64,000 nt of DNA. Source: SIG459 sp045631645 (lineage in GTDB: Bacteria; Bacillota; Clostridia; Oscillospirales; Oscillospiraceae). The stretch lies in the NCBI GenBank assembly GCA_045631645.1, contig JAZQVC010000009.1, positions 4,419 through 68,418 on the forward strand. Reading direction: 5' to 3'. Of the stretch, positions 56,944-64,000 are shown piece after piece (the first letter of the stretch is position 1; every line of letters starts with the position of its first letter). A model generated the notes under the pieces. That model saw only the letters and a list, made by a program, of their open reading frames with translations. It had not been told where the DNA came from and did no database searches. A program made the position numbers and the translations under genes.

Positions 56944-59031
56944 ATGCCCAGAAGAGCAGGCGTAAGCATCAAAAGCACCATTTACCAGAAATTCAGGGGT
57001 GCGGACTTTTCCACAGATCCCACCCTTATAGATAAGACCCGCTCGCCCCTCTGCACCAACATGATCTCCGATGGCGGAGGGATGCCGGAAAAACGCTGCG
57101 GGTGGCGCAGTCTCCACTCCCTTGGGGAGAAGATAAACGGCCTTTTTAGCGCTGTGTATGAGGGAAAAAGTTATTTCTATGTCCACTCGGGCAGCAAGCT
57201 CTACACATGGGTGCCCGGAGGCGGGGAGCCTGTGCTGAGGCTGGAGGGCCTCCATGACGGCAAGAGCCGTGGGCAAAGCCTCGGCGGAAGATACTGGATA
57301 GTCACCGGCGGAGAGTACCTCTGCTGCGAGGGTGACAGCGTAAAAAGAGTAAGGGATATGGGAGTATATATCCCTACCACCGTCATAACCAGAGAACCTA
57401 CGGGAGGGGGCATCGTCTACGAGTCTATAAACCTCCTGAGCCCCTATAGGCGAAACGGTTTCCAGACTAACGGGGAGGCCACGAACTTTCTTTTGGATTC
57501 GGATAATATAGATACTGCCTTCATTATGACCACCGCTGTGAGTGACGGCGAGAGCCTGTATTTTGTCGACGGAGACGTTTTTTGGTGCTTCAGCACCGGG
57601 AGCAAGCTTGAAATTGGCTGCCCTATAAGGCTGGATTTTGAGGCCAAAATTGCAAATGTCGATGGCGTGAATGTGGACATGGAGAAGGCAGAAACAGCCT
57701 CTGGAACGGATATTCTCAGCGTGGCTGATCTCACCACGGATTCCATAATCACCGCTGAGATCTGGGGAGAGTCTGCAACAGACTTCACCGTAAACAGGGC
57801 TGAAGGAATAGTTACATTTTCCGAGGCTCCGGCAGCTCCCGGAGCGGGCAGCGCCGACGGACTTACAATTACATTTCCCAAGACCGTGGAGGGCTATGCC
57901 AACATGGCGGACCGCTGCAGCATTATCACCGCCTACGGTGCAGGCAACAGCGACCGCATAGTTCTAAGCGGCAACCCGGATTATCCCAACCGGGACTGGA
58001 TAAGCGGCCTCAACGACCCCACTTACTTCCCGGATCTGGGCTACAGCGTGGTTGGCATAGATGATGTGCCCATAGTGGGTTACTGCCGCATTGGCAGCGC
58101 TCAGGCCATAGTGAAAGAGGACAACGGACAGGACTCCACTGTGTTTTTCCGAACTGCTAACGTGGACGGCGAGGGAAACGTGAGCTTCCCCCTGCGGCAG
58201 GCTTTGACGGGCGTGGGAGCGGTGTCCAGAGGCGGCTTTGCGAACTTGCTGGATGAGCCCCTATTTGTTTCGGGTACAGGCATATACGCTGTGAGCGCCA
58301 ACTATCTCACCGGCGACCGGGCAGGCCAAAACAGAAGCTATTACCTCAACCCAAAGCTGTGTGGAGAAGATCTATCTTCTGCAGAAGCTATCAGCTGGAA
58401 CGGTATGTACCTTCTCTCATTTCCCAACGGCCATGTCTACGTGCTGGACGCTCGCCAGAGCAAGACCTACCGCAGCGAGTCTCTGGGAGACTTTGTCTAC
58501 GAGGGGTACTACTGGGAAAATGTGCCGGCTATCTGCTGGCTCAACTACGAGTCCGGAGCGGTGGAGAATCTTTTCTTCGGTACGGAGGACGGTAGGATTT
58601 GCCGCTTTAACACGGACATAGAAAGCCTTGAGCGCTTTAGCGATGACGGAGAGGCCATTGATTCTGTATGGGCCACTAAAATGGATGATGACGGCGGTGC
58701 CACCATCCTCAAGACCATGATAAAGCGGGGCTGCGCCGTCACCCTGAAACCCTACAGCCGTTCGAGCGCCATGGTGAGCTTCCGTACCGACAGCGACCCC
58801 GGCCCCAAATTAGCGGTGAAAGGAACCTTGGATATCTTCTCTTGGGAGGATATAGACTTTGAACGCCTGAGCTTCGACAGCAATGATAGTCCCCGAGAGA
58901 TCTTCTTCAATACCAAGGTGAAAAAGTATAAGCGTTTGCAGATACTTGTCCGCAATAACACCGCCGCCGAGGGCTTCGGCGTTTTCGCCATTACCAAGAA
59001 CTATGTGGAGGGAAACTATGCCAAGAGGTGA
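56944..59031 (+). CDS. Podovirus-type tail nozzle / DNA-stabilisation protein
   Basis: 695 residues, almost entirely beta-strand, with repeated WxxG-like blades: RCGWRSLHSLGEKINGLFSA, GGRYWIVTGGEYLCCEGD, DRIVLSGNPDYPNRDW, SWNGMYLLSFPNGHVYVLD. This beta-propeller-like pattern fits the nozzle or stabilisation proteins (P22 gp10 and T7 gp12 class) that plug short tails. No tape measure or sheath genes accompany it, consistent with a short-tailed phage. Overlaps the portal start. Confidence 0.65.
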   Translation: MPRRAGVSIKSTIYQKFRGADFSTDPTLIDKTRSPLCTNMISDGGGMPEKRCGWRSLHSLGEKINGLFSAVYEGKSYFYVHSGSKLYTWVPGGGEPVLRLEGLHDGKSRGQSLGGRYWIVTGGEYLCCEGDSVKRVRDMGVYIPTTVITREPTGGGIVYESINLLSPYRRNGFQTNGEATNFLLDSDNIDTAFIMTTAVSDGESLYFVDGDVFWCFSTGSKLEIGCPIRLDFEAKIANVDGVNVDMEKAETASGTDILSVADLTTDSIITAEIWGESATDFTVNRAEGIVTFSEAPAAPGAGSADGLTITFPKTVEGYANMADRCSIITAYGAGNSDRIVLSGNPDYPNRDWISGLNDPTYFPDLGYSVVGIDDVPIVGYCRIGSAQAIVKEDNGQDSTVFFRTANVDGEGNVSFPLRQALTGVGAVSRGGFANLLDEPLFVSGTGIYAVSANYLTGDRAGQNRSYYLNPKLCGEDLSSAEAISWNGMYLLSFPNGHVYVLDARQSKTYRSESLGDFVYEGYYWENVPAICWLNYESGAVENLFFGTEDGRICRFNTDIESLERFSDDGEAIDSVWATKMDDDGGATILKTMIKRGCAVTLKPYSRSSAMVSFRTDSDPGPKLAVKGTLDIFSWEDIDFERLSFDSNDSPREIFFNTKVKKYKRLQILVRNNTAAEGFGVFAITKNYVEGNYAKR

Positions 59032-60895
59032 AAAAGTGAAAAAGAAAAGCGAATTCTACGGCATTCCCGGCTATGACTACTCCGATGCCGAGGCAAGGCA
59101 GACCACGGCAATGAATCTGCTTGACAAGGCCAAGAGAGCCAAGACCGTGGTGGAGAGCGACTGGGAACGCTTCAACGACTATTATAACTTCATCCATGAT
59201 GTGAGCTCCGAACTGAAGGAGTTCTGTCAGGAGAAAAATATCTTCTGGGCTCCTGCAGTCTGCCCTGACCCATGGATAGTGGTGGAGAGCCAGATAGATC
59301 CTAATGTCCCTGAGCCTGAGTTCAGGGGCCGGGATAGTGACCTTGACTCCCAAAAGGCCAAAAAGAGGGAGTATGCCGTCAAGTACATAATGGAGGCCAA
59401 CGACCTTGAGCATAAGAACACTGCCAACGAGCGCCGCCTGCTGAAACTGGGTGACGCCTTCTGGAAGGCATACTGGGACAGCGAGCGCCGCTGCGGCGTA
59501 CACGAGGGGGATATATCCATTATCGATGTTTCACCCGAGGCCATCTATCCCGACCCCGCCGTGAAAAACGGCGACATCGAGGATTGCCAGTATCTGGCCT
59601 ACGTCTACTCCATCCATAAGGTGAAGTTCTGGCAGCTCTACGGCACGGTCCTTGAGGAGAAGGGCATAGATCCCGGGGAGGTTCTCTCCGGAAACTATGT
59701 GCCTGACAGCAGCATCTTTGACCTTTCCACTTCCATCGATGACCGCGAGGACACGGTACAGATCATGGAGTTCTGGTTCCGCTGGCCCATGGCCACGGAG
59801 GTGGACACTCCTTTGGGTAAGGTCAGCGTGGATGCAGGAGATATAGGCTGCAGCATACAGGCTGGAGGCATCGAGGTAAGGCTGATCGCCAAGTATTGGG
59901 AGAAAACGGGCAGGCAGTGCAAGCGCTTCCCCTTCGTCCACTACTGGCGAATTAAGGATGAGAACAGCTTTTGGAACAAATCTGAGCTGTTTCCGATTAT
60001 GGATCTTGTGGACGCACAGGACCGCAAGCTGGCCTCTGCATTACTCAATGACGCTCTTCTCAGCAACGACACTCTCGTTATGGAGGAGGACTCCCTTGCA
60101 GATGGTGAAAGCCTCAGCAATGAGCCCGGTGCTGTTGTCGTAGCCAGAAAGAACAAAGGAGCAACCATCCGACGAATGGGCGGGCTGCAGAGCGGCGCCA
60201 ACGCAACTATTTTGCTGAACTATCTCAAGGAGCAGATAGAGCGAACAGGCAGAAACTACGAGACCAACATGGGCAAGGAGACCTCAAGACAGACAACTGC
60301 GGCCGGACTTGCAATGCTCCGTGAGGACGCCAACGAGCAGGAGAGCATCAAGGAAAGTGACCGCCGCGGCGGCTTTGAACGGCTCTATCAGCTGTTGGAC
60401 TGGCTGGCCCTTGAGTTTTATGACGATGACAGACTCATCTATCTGGGCGCCGACAAGGACAAAAACCGTGAAGAGCCCATATCTATAAACTTCAACTCCG
60501 CCGAGTTCGCGGAGACTATGCCAGAAGTCTACGACATGGAGGGTAATGTAGTCCGCGAGGCTTGGGATTATTTCCCTAAGGTGGATGTAACCCTGACCGC
60601 CGGCGACAGCGTGGTGAAGGGCAAGCAGGCCACTCTCAGCGCGCTCGCTGAGCTCAGCCGCACCAACATAACACAGGATAACTGGCAGCTGTATAAGGCC
60701 CAGTTGGAGATCCTGGATATTCCCGATAAGGATAAAATCATCGGTTTCTGGAAGGACAAATTCGACAGCGGGGTTCCTCAGGAAATCGTGGCGGCTCTGG
60801 GACAGAACCCCGATCTGCTTCAGATGGTGGCTCAGCAGCTGCAGATGAGGCAGCGGCCTCAGCAGCTGCCCATGGAAGGGGGCAGCATCATATGA
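59018..60895 (+). CDS. Portal protein (P22-like)
   Basis: 625 residues. TWERFNDYYNF-like start, YDDDRLIYLG, IEFWFRWP and the long helical C-terminus ending in Gln-rich LQMRQRPQQLPMEGG fit the P22-type portal: a twelve-subunit ring through which DNA enters the head. ATG 59018 follows GGAGGG; the open frame upstream is rejected. Portal genes usually follow terminase, but here four head and tail genes intervene. Confidence 0.8.
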   Translation: MPRGEKVKKKSEFYGIPGYDYSDAEARQTTAMNLLDKAKRAKTVVESDWERFNDYYNFIHDVSSELKEFCQEKNIFWAPAVCPDPWIVVESQIDPNVPEPEFRGRDSDLDSQKAKKREYAVKYIMEANDLEHKNTANERRLLKLGDAFWKAYWDSERRCGVHEGDISIIDVSPEAIYPDPAVKNGDIEDCQYLAYVYSIHKVKFWQLYGTVLEEKGIDPGEVLSGNYVPDSSIFDLSTSIDDREDTVQIMEFWFRWPMATEVDTPLGKVSVDAGDIGCSIQAGGIEVRLIAKYWEKTGRQCKRFPFVHYWRIKDENSFWNKSELFPIMDLVDAQDRKLASALLNDALLSNDTLVMEEDSLADGESLSNEPGAVVVARKNKGATIRRMGGLQSGANATILLNYLKEQIERTGRNYETNMGKETSRQTTAAGLAMLREDANEQESIKESDRRGGFERLYQLLDWLALEFYDDDRLIYLGADKDKNREEPISINFNSAEFAETMPEVYDMEGNVVREAWDYFPKVDVTLTAGDSVVKGKQATLSALAELSRTNITQDNWQLYKAQLEILDIPDKDKIIGFWKDKFDSGVPQEIVAALGQNPDLLQMVAQQLQMRQRPQQLPMEGGSII

Positions 60896-60996
60896 AATGC
60901 CCAATATGCAAGATAGAAATGAGGCGGGAGAGCAAGGATAAGTGGGTATGCCGCAATCCCAAGTGCGCCGCCAAGGGGAAGGAGGAGGCCAAATGA
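60892..60996 (+). CDS. 34-residue zinc-ribbon peptide
   Basis: MKCPICKIEMRRESKDKWVC then CRNPKCAAKG-type ending: a C-x2-C ... C-x4-C zinc ribbon. It starts in the portal stop (ATGA) and ends inside the next start (ATGA), so it is coupled at both ends. Too short for gene finders but well formed. Confidence 0.65.
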   Translation: MKCPICKIEMRRESKDKWVCRNPKCAAKGKEEAK

Positions 60997-61448
60997 GCTA
61001 CGATAATTTCAAAATAAAAGAGTCGGACATAAGCACCCACGGCGTCGTTGCCGCACCCGACCGCCTCACCGGCACGGCACAGGAGAACAAGGCCGTCTTT
61101 GACCGACTCATAAAGATGGTAGTTGCCCAGAAGTTCAATAGCTTTATTGAGCAGGTCATGGCGGAGATAGAGAGTATAGAAGTTCCGCCCAAAGGTTTTT
61201 CCGCCTATGAGGTGGCCGTTGAAAACGGCTTTAAGGGCAGCGCGGAGGAATGGCTGGACTCCCTCCGCGCTGAGAGATTGGCCGTTGCTTCCTTCGCCGT
61301 CACCGAGGCGGAGGACACCACCACAATCGTAAGCGGCTTTGAAGATGGCAGCGAGGAGACGGTGATTATCTCCTTCGGCTCCGAGGGTCAGGTGACGGGT
61401 ATAAACGTTGACGGCGTAACCATACCCGTCAGCTGGACGGAGGTGTAA
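60993..61448 (+). CDS. Tail-associated protein
   Basis: 151 residues. N-terminal helix (ENKAVFDRLIKMVVAQKFNS), the KGFSAYEVAVENGFKGSAEEWLDSL motif seen at the necks of many Firmicutes phage tail fibres, then a beta-rich tail. ATG 60993 overlaps the preceding stop. Likely a fibre adaptor or baseplate component. Confidence 0.65.
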   Translation: MSYDNFKIKESDISTHGVVAAPDRLTGTAQENKAVFDRLIKMVVAQKFNSFIEQVMAEIESIEVPPKGFSAYEVAVENGFKGSAEEWLDSLRAERLAVASFAVTEAEDTTTIVSGFEDGSEETVIISFGSEGQVTGINVDGVTIPVSWTEV

Positions 61449-61451
61449 GCC

Positions 61452-62564
61452 GTGGCAGTCACAATATCCAATGTTGGCGCAAGGTCTCTATGTTGGTATG
61501 TTGGCACCCTCGATGTCCTCACGGGCTGGTCGGCGGAGCAAATACAGGTAGGTTACTATAATGACGCTTACCGCTATATAATTCAGCTTCGTTTTCGGCT
61601 GGATAAGCCTTGCTCGTCTATAAAAATTAAGACCACCACCGTATACGACTCAAATACAGGAAACATTTACTGGAAAGTCAGCGACAAGGAATTTGACGAG
61701 GAGCTGCTGCGGAGAATGTTCGAGGAGGGCAACGAGCCTGACGCAACGGAGGCAGGAAGCTGGGCAACCTTCACCATAGAAGGCGATTTCCCCGCCGATA
61801 CGGATTTGTATATCTACGGCTCAAACTATGGCACAGGCTATAACATTATTAATCTCTTCGGCTTGTATGACAGCGACAATTATACAAAGGTCATCGATGC
61901 AACGGAGGCTGAGTATTACGCCGTCAGCTATGAGCCGGGGGCACATGGTAGCGGAGCAGCCGTAAGTGCTACCAAGACGGAAGGGTTTCCTCTGAGCTTG
62001 GAGGGCGCGATCTTCACCCGTGCGGGTTACACTCAGACGGGCTGGAGCAGAGCAGACGGAGGCGAAAAGGTCTATGAGCTTTCCGGAAGCTATACCGCAA
62101 ACGAGGCTGCTACCCTGTACCCTTACTGGACGGCTAACAGCTACACCCTTACCATTGACCCCCACGGCGGCAAGTTTGCCGATGGCGGCAAGACCGAAAT
62201 CACCCTCGGAGAAAAGCTGAGCTTTGACGACACAAGCCTAAACTCCTTAGCCGACTACGCCGCAAGGAGGAACGGCTGCGGCCTTATGGGTTGGTATGCC
62301 CCGGACGGCACAAAGGTGTATGACGGAATGGGCACTTGCGTGAGGGGAACACCCTATTGGGACTCCGAGGGAAGATACATCTATCCCGGCGATCTGAGTC
62401 TTTATGCCCGGTGGAAGGCGGGGGTGGTGCTCTGGGCACTCTTTTACATTGCCACCAAGGGTAAAGTAAAGAGCGGGCTGTGGGCAATCCGCAGCGGCAA
62501 CACAATAACAATCTACCGTGCCTATTCTGTCACACAGGACGGAGGCACATTGGAGGTTAGATAA
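61452..62564 (+). CDS. Tail protein with InlB/Listeria-Bacteroides (Flg_new) repeats
   Basis: 370 residues from GTG 61452. The N-terminal 150 residues are beta-rich. Then two or three repeats of the Flg_new kind follow: FTRAGYTQTGWSRADGGEKV near residue 190, LYPYWTANSYTLTIDPHGG, and GLMGWYAPDGTKVYD...LYARWKAG. These small sugar-binding-like domains usually sit on surface adhesins of gut bacteria. Here the gene lies between tail genes, so a receptor-binding or mucus-adhering tail appendage is likely. Confidence 0.7.
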   Translation: MAVTISNVGARSLCWYVGTLDVLTGWSAEQIQVGYYNDAYRYIIQLRFRLDKPCSSIKIKTTTVYDSNTGNIYWKVSDKEFDEELLRRMFEEGNEPDATEAGSWATFTIEGDFPADTDLYIYGSNYGTGYNIINLFGLYDSDNYTKVIDATEAEYYAVSYEPGAHGSGAAVSATKTEGFPLSLEGAIFTRAGYTQTGWSRADGGEKVYELSGSYTANEAATLYPYWTANSYTLTIDPHGGKFADGGKTEITLGEKLSFDDTSLNSLADYAARRNGCGLMGWYAPDGTKVYDGMGTCVRGTPYWDSEGRYIYPGDLSLYARWKAGVVLWALFYIATKGKVKSGLWAIRSGNTITIYRAYSVTQDGGTLEVR

Positions 62565-62565
62565 T

Positions 62566-64000
62566 ATGGCAGATATTGTTTTGATAAACAAAAACGGAGA
62601 GGCTGAGATACACAGGGGCGTTGATGCTGTCGGCTTTGCCACTCCAGAGGGCGGTACGGTTCTGTTCGGCGAGGGCGGCGGTTCGATAAGCCGCGAAGAA
62701 CTGGAGCAGGCCATTGAAGCCTACCTCGAAGAAAATTCCATCGAAGAGACCGATCCAACAGTTCCCGAGTGGGCGAAGCAACCGGAAAAGCCGGAGTATA
62801 CGGCAGAGGAGGTCGGCGCACAGCCTGCGGGTGATTACGCCGAAAAAGACGAAATTCCCACCAAGACAAGCCAGCTTACCAATGACAGCGGATTTATAAA
62901 AAGCTACACCGAAACTGACCCCACAGTTCCTTCTTGGGCGAAGGTAAGCACCAAACCCTCCTACAACAAAAGCGAGGTGGGCTTAGGCAATGTTGATAAC
63001 GTCAAACAGTACAGTGAAAGCAATCCGCCCCCGTATCCCGTCAAAAGCGTAAACGGCAAAACGGGAGCTGTCAGCCTTTCCGCTTCAGATGTTGGAGCAC
63101 AGCCTGCGGGTGATTACGCCGAAAAAGACGAAATCCCGACCAAGACAAGTGAGCTTACCAATGACAGCGGATTTATTACTGTTGCCGTTGCAACGCTGCT
63201 TAATTACTACCTCAAGTCCGAGACCTACAAGAAAAGCGAGACTTATTCCGCAACCGAAGTTGACAACCTCGTGGGCGGAATTTCAGCAAGGCTTGACGCT
63301 TTTCTCGACACAGACGATACAACGCTCGACCAGCTTTCGGAAGTAATTGCGATTATCAAGAGCAACAAGAGCCTCATTGATGCCATAACCACAAGCAAGG
63401 TCAGTGTATCGGATATAATTAACAACCTGACCACAAGCGTTGCGAATAAGCCCCTTAGCGCAGCACAGGGTGTTGCTCTAAAAGCTCTTATTGATGCAAT
63501 CACAGTTCCTACAAAGCTGTCAGAGTTGGACAACGACAAGGGGTATATAACGGGGTACACGGAAACAGACCCCACCGTACCGAGTTGGGCAAAAGCAAGC
63601 TCTAAGCCTTCTTACACCAAGAGTGAAGTCGGTTTGGGCAACGTGGATAATGTAAAACAGTATTCGGCAAGCAACCCTCCTCCTTATCCCGTGACCTCCG
63701 TAAACGGAAAGACGGGAGCGGTGACTGTTGAAGTTCCTGAAGTGCCCACAAAAGTTTCTGCATTTACAAACGATGCTGGGTATTTGAAGAGCTACACCGA
63801 AACCGACCCGACAGTCCCTGCATGGGCAAAAGCGTCAAGCAAGCCCTCTTACACCAAAAGCGAGGTAGGTCTGAGTAATGTTGATAACGTCAAGCAGTAT
63901 AGCGCGAGCAATCCTCCCCCTTATCCGGTTACAAAGGTGAACGGAAAGACAGGCGCGGTAACGCTTTCAGCGGCGGATGTATCTGCAGTTCCCACCTCTT
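62566..64000 (+). CDS. Repeat-rich tail fibre protein (3' end outside window)
   Basis: Open frame of more than 478 codons running off the window. After an N-terminal anchor of about 80 residues it contains repeated units. One includes YTETDPTVPSWAK then KPSYTKSEVGLGNVDNVKQY and NPPPYPV..VNGKTGAV, present three times (about 62902-63078, 63553-63723, 63790-63960). A second, VGAQPAGDYAEKDEIPTKTS, appears twice (about 62812 and 63109). Such units form trimeric fibre shafts. Receptor-binding tip not visible. Confidence 0.85.
   Translation, partial: MADIVLINKNGEAEIHRGVDAVGFATPEGGTVLFGEGGGSISREELEQAIEAYLEENSIEETDPTVPEWAKQPEKPEYTAEEVGAQPAGDYAEKDEIPTKTSQLTNDSGFIKSYTETDPTVPSWAKVSTKPSYNKSEVGLGNVDNVKQYSESNPPPYPVKSVNGKTGAVSLSASDVGAQPAGDYAEKDEIPTKTSELTNDSGFITVAVATLLNYYLKSETYKKSETYSATEVDNLVGGISARLDAFLDTDDTTLDQLSEVIAIIKSNKSLIDAITTSKVSVSDIINNLTTSVANKPLSAAQGVALKALIDAITVPTKLSELDNDKGYITGYTETDPTVPSWAKASSKPSYTKSEVGLGNVDNVKQYSASNPPPYPVTSVNGKTGAVTVEVPEVPTKVSAFTNDAGYLKSYTETDPTVPAWAKASSKPSYTKSEVGLSNVDNVKQYSASNPPPYPVTKVNGKTGAVTLSAADVSAVPTS

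Larger units (their letters stand above)
36835..64000 (+). mobile_element. Prophage / integrative element inserted in cotJC (left end visible, right end beyond window)
   Basis: From the cotJC break onward all genes are mobile-element type: large serine recombinase, repressor circuit, small coupled early genes, HUH Rep, terminase, scaffold, capsid, adaptor, short-tail protein, portal and fibre. No long-tail genes (tape measure, sheath, tube) were seen before the window end, so a short-tailed podovirus-like phage is likely. The element is at least 27 kb. Confidence 0.92.

Noticed and set aside
62812..63960. Regularly spaced repeats that might suggest a CRISPR array
   Set aside because: Units are long, coding, in one open frame and repeat at the protein level as fibre-shaft motifs; no cas genes nearby.
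1..64000. tRNA, rRNA or CRISPR loci
   Set aside because: None was recognised by eye; a covariance-model search would be needed to exclude weak candidates.

Overview
The window looks like the chromosome of a spore-forming, gut-type Clostridia, most likely Oscillospirales/Ruminococcaceae. The reasons are a GC-rich Firmicutes-style S10-spc-alpha ribosomal cluster, zinc-type S14, L36 and adenylate kinase, a PyrK/PyrD class 1B pyrimidine operon with a PyrR-like attenuator, cotJ spore-coat genes, and small dispersed palindromic repeats. Species cannot be fixed from the sequence alone. No tRNA, rRNA or CRISPR array was recognised.

Bases 1-6370 carry the 3' part of secA, pgeF, an orphan peptide-type ABC solute-binding lipoprotein, cdd and an SLH/M15 cell-wall peptidase, closed by an intrinsic terminator. 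Bases 6489-23104 are the ribosomal superoperon from rpsJ to rplQ, including secY, adk, map, infA and rpoA. It has a strong promoter and a long leader before rpsJ, a structured gap between rpsJ and rplC, and an unusual 770-base break between rpsZ and rpsH that holds a terminator, a new promoter and a structured leader. The minus strand from 23118 to 35697 holds metA and metY, a MATE exporter, and a pyrimidine operon in the order pyrC-carB-pyrK-pyrD-pyrF-pyrE-pyrB. carA is absent. PyrB carries a PyrI-type zinc domain fused at its C-terminus.

Bases 35700-36326 are a gene-free, palindrome-rich stretch. The spore-coat operon cotJA-cotJB-cotJC follows, but cotJC stops after about 33 recognisable residues. 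The sequence then turns into a large integrative element with a large serine recombinase reading toward the junction. The rest of the window (about 36835-64000) is this element, a P22/podovirus-like prophage whose right end lies outside. In order it has: recombinase; an Abi_2 (AbiF-like) HEPN gene preceded by its own promoter-small RNA-terminator cassette; a CI-type repressor divergent from a small HTH gene flanked by two identical operators; many small zinc-motif early genes; a PcfK/PcfJ pair; a Tad2-like (DUF2829) gene; a HUH Rep-like gene; terminase; scaffold; capsid; adaptor; a beta-rich tail protein; a displaced portal gene; and a repeat-rich tail fibre cut off by the window end.

The two most notable systems are: (1) a prophage splitting a mother-cell spore-coat gene with a recombinase of the SpoIVCA type beside the junction, the arrangement of developmentally excised intervening elements such as skin; and (2) an AbiF-like HEPN protein paired with a putative structured non-coding RNA, matching the recently recognised RNA-antitoxin systems from which Cas13 is thought to descend.
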